In this document: positions 19,595 to 31,551 of the stretch, piece after piece
Position numbering within the stretch: the stretch's first letter is position 1
Layout: each line of letters opens with the position of its first letter
Assembly: GCA_032717465.1 (NCBI GenBank)
Contig: CM064666.1
Location: forward strand, 20,913,732 to 20,977,731
Direction of reading: 5' to 3'
Length of the DNA: 64,000 nucleotides
From: Coenobita brevimanus
Lineage: Eukaryota; Arthropoda; Malacostraca; Decapoda; Coenobitidae
The notes under the pieces: model-generated
Database searches by the model: none
Told to the model about the DNA's origin: nothing
Seen by the model: the letters and a program-made list of their open reading frames with translations, nothing else
Position numbers and translations under genes: made by a program

Positions 19595-22500
19595 GTACCC
19601 CTTCCCACAAAACAACTAAAAGTATGAACAAGAAGCCTTGAACCAGGACTGACCAACAGGTGACAACTAAGAACCGAACAAAGAACGTGGTAAGATTGCG
19701 ACATGGATTGTAAGGGGTGCAAATGATGAGGTGAAAGAGAGATTGTCCAGATGCTTGAGGATGCGGAGGTGGATGCATGTGGAATAACTGAGCCTGATGC
19801 AAAATGATGAGATGAGACAGTGAGAGATGAGACCGTGAGAGAATGGAAGTATAGACGGGGTATATGTGCGGGAGTAGTTGAGAATGAGAGGGCAAAAGGG
19901 GTTTGTATTCTCTGTGGGCAACAGATGGAAGGAGAATATTAGAGAGTATGGATCCGTCGGCTCAGGGATTGTGTGGGTAAGATTGAAAATTGGACTACAA
20001 ATGTGGGCAATTGTGTGTATGCACCAAAGCAAGATCGTGTAAGTTGAGTGAAAGAAGAGTTCTGGACAAATGTGGAAGTGCGCATGGAAAAGTTTGAAAG
20101 GAATGAGAGTGTTTTTGATTGGAGATATGATTGGAAAAATAGGGAATGTCAAGGTGGATGGAGTAGTTGGAGGGTGGGGTGTGCCTGCAGAATTGGATGA
20201 GAATGGCAGTGCTCTAGTGGACATTTGTGCAGGGAGGGGGTTGATGATAGCCAATACTCTCTTTAGACACAAAATGATCCACAGGTATACGTGGTAGGTG
20301 ATGAGAAGGGAGGGTGGTGAACTGAATGAACGGAAGGCAATTGTTGATTACGTGTGTGTGGTTGATGGTATGAGATGGTGTGTAATGGATGCAAGAGCAT
20401 ACAGAGGTTGGAGGAGTGGACTTTCTTACCACCACATGATGGCTGTGAAAGTCAAGGTTGAAAGGAAGTGGAAAAATAGAAGAAGGGAAGGACAGGAGGA
20501 AGTACTTACAAGGAAGAGGGGAAGGTTATAAGAGGATGGAAAAAAAACAGAATAAAAGAGAGAGGTGGAGGAGTGACTGGGTAAATATTATTTGGCACAG
20601 ATGGAGGACGTGGGAGGTGTGTGCAAGATATTCACAGAAGAAATTTGTGCAGCATAGCAGGTTGTGTGTGGGGGGAAGAGAAGACAAAAAGGGGTGCAAG
20701 GAACAGCACGGTGGAATGAAGAGGTGAGACAGGCTGTGGGGCAAAAGTAGGGAAAGAGGGGGCATGGAGGAAGTTGAGAGATGGAAGAGAAAGGTGAAAA
20801 GATCAATAAGAGGAAGAAGAGTGTGGATGAGGAGTTTGGAGGGAATTTAAGTGTAAAGTGGAGGTAATGTAAGAAAATGTTCTGGAAAGAGGTAAAGAGA
20901 GTTAGACAGGGTGGTCAAGAAATAAGTCGGGGAGTGAAAGATAAAATTGGTAGACTGCTAGTGGAGAAGGGAGAAAATGTGAGCAGATGGAGAGAACACT
21001 TTAAGGAGTTCTTGAACATGGAGAATGAAAGTTATGCGAGAATAAGTGGCTGGGGAATGGCAGGGAGAAGGAGGGAGGTTAGAAAAGAGGAAGAAATCAG
21101 TAGGATGGAAGTAGTGGAAGCAATGAAGAAAGTCAAAATGGGTAAAACCCCAGGAAATGATGGAGTGTGTGGTGTAATGCAAAAGCATGGGGGAGAGATA
21201 GTAGTAAAATGGATATGGAAGATGTGCACATTGGCCTGGGAGGAAGGTAGAATCCTGGAAGATTGGAAGGCAGGTATAATTATTCCCCATTATAAAGGGA
21301 AAGGGGAAAAAGAAGTGTGTGGTAATCACAGAGGCATTTGGCTTCTTAGTGTAACAGGAAAAGTATATGGTAGGGTACTTATTGGCAGAGCTAGGGAAAT
21401 AACAGAGGAATTAGTTGGAGAAGAACAGGGAGGTTTCAGGAAAGGAAGAGGTTGTGTAGATCATATATCCATCCTTAGGTTTTTAGTGGAAAAGTTTCTA
21501 GAGAAGGGAAAGAAGTTGTATGCGGCCTTCATGGATTTGGAGAAAGCATATGCCAGGGTGGACAGACAAGGAATGTGGAAGGTATTAAGAATTTATGTAG
21601 TAAATGGGAAGTTATTCAATGCCGTGAAGGGTATGTATGAGGGGGCTAAGGCTGCAGTGCGTGTGGATAGTGAACTGAGTGAATTTTTCTACCTGAATGT
21701 TGGTTTGAAACAGGGATCTGTCAAGTCCCCATGATTGTTAGATGGATGGGGTTATAAAAGAGGTACTAGGTAGAGTAGTGGGTGTTGAATCAACCCGAGT
21801 AAGAGAGGGCAGTGTTTGGAAACTCCCTGTACTGTTGCTTGCAGATGATACTATATTGTTAAGTGATGACGAAGGGGAACTGCAAGGCTTGGTGGCTGGG
21901 TTTGTGAGAATGTGTAAGAAATGGAACCTAAAGGTGAATGTAGGGGAGAGTAAAGTCATGGTCTTCGAGAGAAATGAAGCCACTGAATGTACAGAGACTG
22001 GATGAGGAGGAAATGGAAAAAGTGAGTGCGTTTATGTACTTGGGTAAAGAGATGAGTAAGGATGGAATTTTAAAAGGTGAAGTGCTTGAAAGGTACAACG
22101 AGATAGAAAGATTGCTGGCTCTTTGAACGCAGTGATAAGGAACAGAGAAGTGAGCATGGATGTAAAAAAATTGCTGCATGACAGTATTGTGATACCAACT
22201 AAGGTATGGATCGAGGCTTGGACCTTATTGGAAGGACACAAGTCAAGAGTGAGAGCAGTGGAAATGAGTTATTTGAGAAGAGCATATGGAGTTACGTGGA
22301 GAGACAGACTGACAAATGACGAAGTGAAGAAGCGTTGTGTGGATGTGATGGAAAACGTTGGGAGAAATGCATTGAGGTGGTTTGGCCATGTGAAGAGGAT
22401 GGAGAGCGACAGAATAACGAGGAGAGTGTATGCAAGTGAGATGGAGGGAGGGGAAGGTCGAGGATGAGATGGAGGAATGGAGTGAGTGGAGAAGGATATG

Positions 22501-22604
22501 AGAGAGGGATGTGTAAGCTGGAAACAGGACGGTGAAATGGCGTTGGTTTGGGCGACATGGAGGCGATTTGTTTGTGGCCATCCATTAAGGGGTTGAGGCG
22601 TCTG
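19595..22604 (+). mobile_element. RTE-like retrotransposon (copy C), 5'-truncated and heavily mutated
   Basis: Aligns with the full RTE copy at 50995-54190 from about its base 100 to its 3' end. Recognisable pieces are: an endonuclease N-terminus in broken frames (19690-20280, with VFLIGDMIGK and ADICAGRGL-like blocks), the DYVCVVDGM region, a basic linker (20458-20727), RT N-terminus (20877-21734: KTPGNDGVCGVM, FMDLEKAYARVDRQGMWKV, GLKQGSVKSP), the catalytic palm seen as LPVLLLADDTILL at about 21830-21860 and the C-terminal tail (22123-22467). Many frameshifts and stops; not functional. The 3' end is followed by (CT)n and (TA)n instead of GATA repeats. Confidence 0.85.
20877..21734 (+). pseudogene. 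RT N-terminal part of RTE copy C (285 aa open)
   Basis: A 285-codon open stretch covering the basic linker, the fingers and the first palm motif of RT. Markers in order are MFWKEVKRVRQGGQEISRGV, GWGMAGRRREVRKEEE, GKTPGNDGVCGVMQKHGG, WEEGRILEDWKAGIIIPHYK, EEQGGFRKGRGCVDHI and FMDLEKAYARVDRQG. It ends at a stop just before the LxLFADD motif, which is in the next frame. Confidence 0.75.
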
Positions 22605-23177
<573 letters not shown>

Positions 23178-23198
23178 AGAGAGAGAGAGAGAGAGCAC

Positions 23199-23252
<54 letters not shown>
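23178..23252. repeat. (GA)n(CA)n microsatellite
   Basis: About 9 GA units, a short break, then about 27 CA units. It separates the two head-to-head SINE copies. Confidence 0.9.
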
Positions 23253-23254
<2 letters not shown>

Positions 23255-23311
23255 GATTATTGAGAAGTGGTGGTGAGAGTGAGCATCCACCATCCACTCA
23301 CTTATGAACCG

Positions 23312-23612
23312 CAATTTTCAGCTGACAAACGAAATGGTTTTCTGTCATCCAGGAGGCATGTAATATGTTGGATGGTGACTTTATAATCAAATGGACGCCT
23401 GGTGGTCTAGTGTGGTAAGGTGCGCCAATCAGATGGAGACCATACAGGTGTCCATCTGATGGGTGGTTTTGGTTAATTGCCCATTGATGTCACTCAAGGA
23501 CGAGCGAGGCTGGATACCCACGTCTTCAGTATCAGGACTGAGTAGCTAAGTTCTGTGCTTCAGTGCTCCAGATGGGGCAAGAAAGGACTGAATGACAGAT
23601 GGATGGACGAGA
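23312..23612 (+). repeat. Hairpin-headed tRNA-Glu-like SINE, copy c
   Basis: Plus-strand copy, head to head with copy b. The hairpin region is eroded (ATGGTTTTCTGTCATCCAGG). The tRNA-like block GACGCCTGGTGGTCTAGTG starts near 23394. The body CACTCAAGGACGAGCGAGGCTGG matches copy a. It ends near a GATGGATGGA-type tail. Confidence 0.6.
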
Positions 23613-24055
23613 TGTGAAATCCTGGTAATCGTATCAGTAAAATCTCTTCAAATATTTCATAAACCAAGAACTTTTTTTTTATTTTAACTTTATAAAAGGT
23701 AGTTAATGGAAGCTACCCTGAATAACAAAGAAACAGGAAATATATGAAGGTCTTTATTTATCAGTGACAGAAAATCATTTTATTCATTTAATTTGAAATA
23801 TATTGGAATATTTCACAACATAAAAATTCTGTTTATAATTTAAACTGAAGGTCCGAAGATAAGGCAGTTAATGGCAGTATCTACATATTTGGTCATAAGG
23901 AAATAATTGTTTGCATTTGTTGGTTAAATTTAATGATAAGTTTGATAATACAGTTCTGTGTAATATGATTTAAAGTACCGGTAAATGGAAATTATTTTTT
24001 TTTATTACAGAACAGAAAGGAAGGAAAAACAAATGAGTAAAAGAAATAATGCATA
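23613..24055. other. Non-coding AT-rich spacer
   Basis: No structure seen. Confidence 0.45.
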
Positions 24056-25190
24056 CACCAGATTACTGGTGTCTTCCATTCATAAAATATCTGTAACAGT
24101 TGGATTTGAACAGCTGTAGGTTGAAGTTTGGAGGGAAACAACTCTGGGGAAGCGAGTTCCAAAGAGATGCAGTTCGGTGAATGAAAGAATTCTGATAGGC
24201 AGAAGTTCTGCAACATGGCTGAGTGACATTCCAGTCATGAATGCTGCCAGATGCCCGTTTAGCACGAGGGAAGGCATGGAGAGGTGGCACAATGGACACA
24301 CCTTCGTCTGTGCATTTGTCATAAAAATTCCTGTAAAATAATGCAAAGGAGGCAACATTCCTTCTTTCTTATAGGGGAGTTAATTTATAATTGCAGGGTT
24401 ATTAATAATTCCAGCAGCTTTGTTCTGAATTTTGTCTAGTTGTTTCAATGCAACCTCTCCACATCCACTCCACAAGGGTGATTAATATTCAAGCTGAGAG
24501 TGCACATGACTCTTATAAATTATAGCTGACTGCTCGTCAGTGAAGAAGTTACAGACTCTGTACAATAATCCAAGTTTCTATGAGGCAGTTTTAGCAAGTG
24601 ATCTGATATGAGAGGTCCAGCTGAGGGCATTGTTAAGTGAGACCGAGAATTTCAATACATTTGGAGATGGGAATATTAGTAGCATTGAAGGTAATATACG
24701 AATTTGGCAATATCTGTCTATTAGTAAATTGTATTCTATTGAATGAGACAAGGGTGTTTTGTCACCATTCATTGATAGTAGATAAGTCTTGATTTATGGA
24801 GATGGCTGTACTGAGTTGCGAGTTAGAGATATTAGACTTTGTAAATGGGTGTCTGAGTGTGAATGAACTATGAAGTGTTGAGTCATCTGCATATGAATGG
24901 ATGGGATTGTGGATGACAGACAAGAGATCACTCATATGAACCAGGAACAGGGTTGGCGCCAGAACTGATCCGTGCAGCACGCCAGCATTAATTGAGTGGA
25001 AACTGCAATATACATCATCTACTTTTACTCTTATTTTTCTGTTGCTGAGATATGAGGAAAGTAGAGGAAAAAAAGACTTTAGTTCAAGGCAAGGGAGTTT
25101 GGACAGCAGGGAACGGTGCCATACTCTGTCGAAAGCTTTAGAAATCTCAAGGGCTACTGTATGAGTTTCTCCATGTATCCAACATATGGC
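24056..25190 (-). mobile_element. Second, older Jockey/CR1-like RT fragment (C5)
   Basis: A different non-LTR family from C1-C4. From right to left: a palm start (VALEISKAFDRVWHRSLL), INAGVLHGSVLAPTLFLVHM, HSYADDSTLHSS (catalytic YADD) to about 24762; then LNNALSWTSHIRSLAKTAS (thumb), KLGLLYR, and the C-terminal HHS-like region to about 24063 in several frames (LSHVAELLPIRILSFTELHLF). It has many stops and frame changes and lacks the endonuclease. It clearly shares the Jockey/CR1-type RT C-terminus (family knowledge). Confidence 0.75.
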
Positions 25191-26314
25191 CATTGAGAAG
25201 TAAAATTTGATGTTTGTACATATCTCTTGAAATATCATAATATTTCACTGTACGAGAAATGTGTTTAAGATGATCAGAGTTGTATGAAAGGCAGTTAGAC
25301 AGATTCTCAATAAAGAAAGTGCTCGTTATATACTGCCTTGGTTTTGTTTTGTTTTGCTCATATTCTGTTAAATCCATAGTAAGATTAAATGAAAATTGCT
25401 TATGACAGTTCCATTGGTAACTGATTGCCACCAACAGAGCTGATTTGTCAGATATAACGAAGACTCATTGTATTGGTTAAGTAGTTATTTTTTTTTTAAT
25501 TCATTTTAGTGTACCCTGGTATGGTCATAACCCGGGAAAGCTATTTATTATAACTCGAGTTGTTTTCGTTTATTTTGGAAAAATCTCGATGTTTAATGAA
25601 ACCCAGTAATGCTGCTTGATATGATTTTGACTGAATGGAGAACATTTGATGGTAACTCCTTTATGCGAGTGGCTGATGAGAAGCATAGGTTTTATTTCCA
25701 CATTAATTTAAGGTTCAGAGAATACTTCACATCACAAGGATGCTGCTTAACCCCTTCACTGTGATCAGGCATTTCTTAATTGCACAACATTCCGATGCTC
25801 TTGTTCAGATTAGGAGAAACTTCTTGAATTGGTTGAGTTGTATGTAACCTTCATTAACGTTTGCTCTGCGTGGCTGAGTTGTTGAATAAAATGGTCTGAC
25901 ATGAAGAGGAATATGAAAAACGTAACGAGTTAAAACTTATTTTCTATGCTGAATGCAAGGCAGCATTTACACATTTGGTAGTACAAGAGGTGAAATATTT
26001 TGCATACACATGAGAACAAGATTTGTGTCGTAAGTGGCTTTTCAATGGTAACTATTCCTCAGTGAAGTATTCTACGTAGTGCATCTCACTATCATTTTGT
26101 ATGTCCATGATGCAAGCTATGTCGATAATAAACTTATATAAGTAACAGAAGAGAATGTCAATATTTAATCTGCAATATAAATCACCTACGATAAGCACGC
26201 TACGAGGTCTTCAGTGTCAATTAGTATATGGCCCGAAATCATAAATAATTGTTAATGCAAGACTGTTGTTATTTGGTATGCACTGAATGGAAGTTAGTTA
26301 ATGAAAGCTTCTTT
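25191..26314. other. Non-coding spacer
   Basis: AT-rich, no family motif. A GTTTTGTTTTGTTTTGC run occurs near 25340. Confidence 0.5.
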
Positions 26315-26322
26315 GCTTATAT

Positions 26323-26425
26323 CAGGGGTGGGGAACGTCTGGCCTTAGGGCCGTATAAGGCCCTCAAGACTATTTGATCAGGCCTGCGAGGCAATTCATA
26401 AATTCAATTTCATAAACTCATGAAC

Positions 26426-26516
<91 letters not shown>

Positions 26517-26620
26517 GTACTGGGCTGCAGTTCATTTTAAGTTGATAATTTTGTATGGCCTGCGAATGATGTTTAAAATATCCTAATGGCCCTTAATAAG
26601 AGAAAGGCTCCCCACCCCTG
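26323..26620. mobile_element. hAT miniature element (298 bp) with internal (TA)n
   Basis: The left end is CAGGGGTGGGGAACGTCTGG and the right end, reversed, CAGGGGTGGGGAGCCTTT; CAGGGGTGG-type ends are typical of hAT elements (family knowledge). It is flanked by GCTTATAT (26315-26322) and GCTTATAC (26621-26628), an 8-bp target duplication with one mismatch. An array of about 42 TA units (26428-26511) fills the middle. There is no coding capacity. Confidence 0.8.
26428..26511. repeat. (TA)n microsatellite inside the hAT miniature element
   Basis: About 42 units, in the centre of the element at 26323-26620. Confidence 0.95.
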
Positions 26621-26628
26621 GCTTATAC

Positions 26629-27477
26629 AGTCATAGTGAAGTGGAATTTTTAAAAAGTCCTTCGTACTTGCGCATAGAAAGAAAAATGTTGAGTTTAACA
26701 AAATCTGTTGGAATATTTGATAATTCAAAACAAAAATGATGTCTGATATGATTATTGCAAGTATTTACATATTTGTCATAGAGAAGTGAAATGTTTTGTA
26801 AATCTCATAAATTATTTAGTAACACAAGCATATAGTGTGGTTTCTTAATTTTATGGTAGGCGGTTCATGGAAGAGCTTTTGTTTTATATACTGGGTTATT
26901 TAGAAGTGAAATTTTTGTACATGTTTCTGTCTCCAGGGGCAGATCCAGGAATATTTTTGAGGTGTTACCCATTTCTCTTTCCAAAGCAGTGAATGTTTAG
27001 CACCCGCTTTGCCCCAGCCAAACTAGGTAACGTTTGACTGCCAAGGATGGTGTGCATCATAATAGTGAGGGAGAAATAAAGGCCAGTAAAGGATCAGCAA
27101 TTTTAGTAGCCTGTAAAACCTGCTGTTTATGTATGAAAGGTACTGTGTCTTCATCCCAGTGCCCCAGCAACATGGGCAACACCTCTGGATATGCTGATGG
27201 TCTCTTGGAATATTTAATAACATTGTATTCTTTGTAAACTCTTGAAATACTTGATAAACACAAGAATGCTCTCTTATATGGTTTGGAATGAATGGGAAGC
27301 AATTAAAGTTCCTTCATACTTAATATCATTCCCGTTTATTTTCCCACTCAGAGTACTATAACCCTGATCTCCACCCAGGCTTTGGGGATGCCACTGTTAT
27401 CAAACCCATTCTGGCCAAGGCCTCGTTACATACATTCATCATTCTGTTCCCCCTCTCCTTCCTTGCTACCTCGCCTG

Positions 27478-27479
<2 letters not shown>
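26629..27479. other. Mostly non-coding spacer with one possible exon edge
   Basis: Nothing recognised to about 27345. At 27342-27355 a strong acceptor-like TATTTTCCCACTCAG precedes an open + frame reading YYNPDLHPGFGDATVIKPIL. No good donor or family match was seen, and the frame runs into the (CT)n. I do not call it a gene. Confidence 0.35.

Positions 27480-27566
<87 letters not shown>
27480..27566. repeat. (CT)n microsatellite
   Basis: About 43 CT units, at the 3' tail position of the - strand RTE fragment that follows. Confidence 0.95.
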
Positions 27567-27568
<2 letters not shown>

Positions 27569-27574
27569 CATATA

Positions 27575-27765
27575 ACTAGACACCTTAATCTCAGTGCAGG
27601 GATTGCTACAAGTCGCCTCCACATCACCCTATCCTGCACCGTCAGGTAGCCCTTCCTCCAACTCACATCATCTTCACTCATATGCCTCTCCACTCCATCC
27701 ATCTACATCATCGGCGGTCTTCTCATCTCCCCCTCCATCTCACTCACATACATTCTCATAATCCG
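27575..27765 (-). mobile_element. RTE-like 3'-end fragment (copy G), diverged
   Basis: The - strand reads MDGVERHMSEDDVSW and VQDRVMWRRLVA, which align with WRDGVERYMREGGVSWEQ and [11 protein letters not shown] of other RTE copies. The final PKRD is lost. Frames are degraded beyond about 27700. The 3' end abuts (CT)n rather than TA. Confidence 0.6.
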
Positions 27766-27904
27766 CGCCATTCTTCATTCCAAATCCATATAACATAAGA
27801 CACAATAACATACAAAAGGAAACTGGGGTGTAACATGCAGAATGAGTCGCTATGAATGAGTTGTTACGAAATATCGTGAGCCAATTAGAATACAGTCCCA
27901 TGAT

Positions 27905-28355
27905 GGGAGACTCCCACTTGATCCCGCCTCCTTTCCCCTCCTTCCCCTGAACCCTCCCCCTCTCTCTACCCCCTCCCCTCCTCCCTCCCCTTATCTACCC
28001 CCTCCCCTCCTCCCTCCCCTTATCTACCCCCTCCCCTCCTCCCTCCCCCCCTCTCTCTCTACCCCCTCCCCTCCTCCCCCCTCTCTACCCCCTCCCCTCC
28101 TCCCTCCCCCCTCTCTCTTCCTCCTTCCTTCCTCCCTCCCCTTCTCTCTACCCCCTCCACTCTCTTTACCCCTTCCCCTCCTCCCTCCCCCTCTCTACTC
28201 CTTCCCCTCCACCCTCCCCCTCTTTCTACCCTTCCCTTCCTCCCTCCCCCTCTCTCTACCCCTTCCCCTTCACCCTCCCTCTCTCTACCCCTTCCCCTCC
28301 ACCCTCCCTCTCTCTACCCCTTCCCCTCCACCCTCCCCCTCTCTCTACCCCAGCA
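27905..28355. repeat. Long polypyrimidine tract with CCCCTCCCCTCCTCCCTCC units
   Basis: About 450 bp, nearly all C and T on the + strand. It is built of imperfect repeats of about 28-32 bp (CTACCCCCTCCCCTCCTCCCTCC plus variants). Such purine/pyrimidine mirror-type tracts can form triplex structures (knowledge). No coding. Confidence 0.85.
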
Positions 28356-28494
28356 CCTCATCAGTACAAGCAGATGGGAGACACACACCATCACCTTTCT
28401 CATATATTAGTACTTTGTGCATGCTTGTGACAACCAACAACTAAAAATCTATGAAAATTGATTTAGTAAGTATTATGCATTCCCATCTTTACCA

Positions 28495-28621
28495 AAAATG
28501 ACACCAATAAAATGACCTTAGTAAAATAACACCAGTATAATGACATCAATGACACCAATAAAATGACATTAGTAAAATAACACCAGTATAAGGACACCAA
28601 TAAAATGACACCAATAAAATG
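28495..28621. repeat. Short tandem repeat of ACACCAATAAAATG units
   Basis: Repeated ACACCAATAAAATGAC and AAATAACACCAGTATAA words in tandem, about 60-bp super-unit seen twice with extra copies at the end. No function seen. Confidence 0.7.
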
Positions 28622-28734
28622 CATTGCGTGTGATTAGACTGATAATGCTGAGAGGGCGTCTATAACACCCTCCTGGGTCCTGTTAAACTCGTTACTTACA
28701 AATTAAACCAAATCTGAGGTACGGAAACACTCAC

Positions 28735-29018
28735 CTTATAAGAACAACACGCTTCTCTAACGAACCTCCCCGGGGCTGGAATCGCTGAAAAAAGGCAAAA
28801 TATTAGCATACACTCCTCCCGCAATCACTAGTCTGGTCCAGCTCTGCCCTACACTCACTCCTGGTATCCTCCCTGTTGAAGGCTTTTGGCACAAAACGAT
28901 GTGCACGACATTTCGGATTCGAATTTTTTCTTGGAAGTCTGCACAGGATCATGGCCAGGATGGGAAGGCGTTGCTTAATGGAAATGTTGGCTTCGTTTTT
29001 TACACATTCGGGCGCCAT
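28735..29018 (-). CDS. Candidate first two exons of an unknown host gene
   Basis: The - strand shows an ATG at 29018 in a fair context (CTAATGGCGCC), then 53 codons (start MAPECVKNEANISIKQRLPI). A donor-like A|GTGAGTG follows at 28858/28859. An acceptor (TGCCTTTTTTCAG) lies 74 bp downstream, ending at 28785. A second exon of 50 bp (28784-28735) ends at a strong donor AAG|GTGAGTG. Splicing keeps the frame across the junction and adds a short stretch ending in REACCSYK, with no stop to the donor. The residues do not recall a family to me. The exon has more CpG than its surroundings. Against it: the implied intron is very short, and an in-frame read-through stop is the simpler alternative. The rest of the gene would lie further down the - strand, where I find nothing. 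Confidence 0.35.
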
Positions 29019-29122
29019 TAGACTTCAGATCATGGAAGTTTTTGCATCCCATATACAGAACTGAATGTACTATTGCATGAGACTGATCAACGCCAAAAAA
29101 TTCATATTAACGCCATACTTAC

Positions 29123-31096
29123 TAAAATACCCACCCCGGCTGAGCAACCCCTACACCACCACCCCAATAGGAGGACACGGGGAGGCGACACCCACCCCAA
29201 GAGGAGGCCACAGGGAGGCTTACAGGTGTCCCGTGCCACACCGGCCCATGTCCCAAAATACCTTATGCCCCTCTTCCACCCAGCCAGACCCAAGGGAAGT
29301 GCATCAGTCAGGTGCATTACCCTCTGACGAGGACAGTGCTCACCAGACTCGGGGTGAGACTTGTTCCAAGACAGTCCCAAGTAGGCTCTCAGTAGCAGAG
29401 TCCACTGGACCTGCCTCCAAAAGAGGAAGAGAGACCACCGGTCCTCGAAGCCCTACTTTTCCCCAGGAGAGCAGCGGCACAGTAGCGTCCATCGGACCTG
29501 CTGTAGAAGGAACGTCCACCTGATCTCCTTCTTTGCCACCCACCTTTGGGAACTGGCATCTCAGACCATCAGTCAGACGACCCTCACCTTCAGTCCCAAG
29601 GAGAGAGGCTGACCCGTGGTAGAGTCCATTGGACCTACAACGGGGTGAGAAACCATCAGTCATCCCTCCTCCACTACGCCGGAGGCTTCCTACGAGGGCA
29701 CAGTCTCTGGCTCAGCCTGCTCCTCCTGAGGCCGAGCGCAAGATGCCCCTCCTGCTCCCCCCCTCTACAAAGGGCAGAGACTGCTCCCTAACAGGACTCT
29801 TGTTGGAGAATGTCTGAAACAGACCCATTATGAGCCTGAGTGTCCTGTCCTTGCAGCCCAGCTACCCCGTCACCCCCAGCAGCTGACAGACTCCCCAAGG
29901 GTGAGTGGCCACAGACGACCCCTAACGGTCTTCCCTCCCAGTGAGACTGCAGCCTTTGGACCTCAAGGGGTGCCCCACAGCCAACCCCAGGCCCGGACCA
30001 GCCTGGACTCTCCTCCAGGACTCCCACCACAGCCAAGGGCAGGCACTGTGCAGTGTGCCTCTTAGTCCTGTTTGATCCCAGTCCTGAGGACACTCCTAAG
30101 ACCCCCACCAGGAAGGGGCCACCCACCACGCCACCCTCCAGCTTACACTGGATTCCTGAGTACACCGCCCAAGACCGGCACCCCTATTGGGAGTGCACCC
30201 CTGACAGCCCTCCTCCCATACCGGGCCGTTACCTGTACCAACCGGCGACCTAGCCTCTACGCGCCTCAGCACCCCACCAGTGGTGTTATCAACTATAAGC
30301 AACACTTATGTCCCGTCCATAGTGCTATAGACCCTGAGTGATCTATATTCCCCCCTGTTCTGAGTGTCATGACCCCTGTGTAATACTTGTGATCCCCCCT
30401 ATAGTATCAAGGACTCTGTGTGTGTATATAAAATAATTAAAAAAATAATTTGGTTTTACGCCAGGTATCCCCGAAGGGCTAAGGTGTTGCCCCTGGGTAG
30501 AGGACTTTGGACTGGAGCGTGTAGCACTTTATGACCGGATGCCCTTCCTGATGTCTACCAATGACCCTTGGGTGGATTCGATCCTCCGACCCTTCGGTCA
30601 GAGAGGAGCGCTCTAACCCACTGAGCCACGGCTGCTACTCTGTGTAATAATTGTGCCCCGTCCATAATATCATGACCCCTGTATAACCCTTGTGACCCTC
30701 TATAGTATCATGGACTCTGTGTGTTACATACTATGTGTAATGTTGTGCCCCATACCCTTGTGTAATACTTGCATCCCAGTTGTAATGTCACGACCCTTGT
30801 GTAATACTTGTGATCAATTATAATGTAATAACCCTGTGGAATACTTGTCCCCTTTGATACATACAGTAGTGTTGTGAGATACACCATACTTGTGTCCATA
30901 TATAGCATTGCATCATGCACTGATTGTGTAATGTCCACTGTATCTGTTTGTAAGGTAATATATGTGTAAGACTGGCTAGCCTGTGTTTGAACCCTATCCC
31001 TTGTTTGCATGCTCTAGCCCTGTCCTGAACAAAAGAACCGAAGTCCGTGCCCGTATCTGGGTTCAAGGAGTTGGACCCAGAATACGCTGCATAACA
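29123..31096 (+). repeat. Solo LTR of Gypsy family B (1974 bp including a SINE)
   Basis: Starts TAAAATACCCACC (TG changed to TA) and ends TGCATAACA, matching the LTR at 56206-58760 at both ends. It is flanked by CTTAC (29118-29122) and CTTCC (31097-31101), a 5-bp duplication with one mismatch. There is no internal domain, so it is a solo LTR. It is GC-rich and unusually long for an LTR. A 215-bp SINE with a 9-bp duplication is inserted inside, leaving about 1750 bp of LTR. Between about 30310 and 30960 it holds degenerate tandem repeats around CCCTGTGTAATACTTGTG. Open frames in it are chance. Confidence 0.7.
30422..30636 (-). repeat. tRNA-derived SINE in the solo LTR (215 bp)
   Basis: Reversed, it begins with a tRNA-like head: A box in GTGGCTCAGTGGGTTAGAG and B box GGATCGAATCC. 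A body follows with CATCAGGAAGGGCATCCGG, ending in an AT-rich tail. The 9-bp repeat ACTCTGTGT flanks it (30413-30421 and 30637-30645). The clear head, tail and duplication mark it as a retroposed SINE. It is the best preserved tRNA-like block in the window. Confidence 0.85.
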
Positions 31097-31101
31097 CTTC
31101 C

Positions 31102-31472
31102 CCAAGGGTGGGACCACAAGGCATCACTTTAACCCCTCGTGACACCCACAGACGCAGGCTCACCCTCCAATTTCGCTGGGAAATCAAACATCTTCGAAAA
31201 AATATAAACAAGTGTAATATTCGTGCTGAAATAAACTTTTTGCCATGCAGATGTTTTTACGTCAGTTATGGTGACTATTAAAGCTGTAAGGGAACCAGCT
31301 TTTATATTCGTTCAAGTTTATAGTACAGTATTGTACGGTACACTAAAATAATTATTGGCACCCCTTGATTCGATACCCTTCGTAACTATCACTGGCACAG
31401 AAGCTGTGAAGACGCGGGCAGGGTTGGTACACCTGCTCCTCCTTCCCCTCCATCATTCTCTCCACCCCATCC

Positions 31473-31551
<79 letters not shown>

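Noticed and set aside
26938..27010. Possible DNA transposon end (CAGGGGCAGATCCAGGA)
   Set aside because: No partner inverted end or target duplication found nearby.
27380..27700. Arg/Glu-rich and Ser/Leu-rich frames over the (CT)n arrays
   Set aside because: Same artefact of a stop-free simple repeat.
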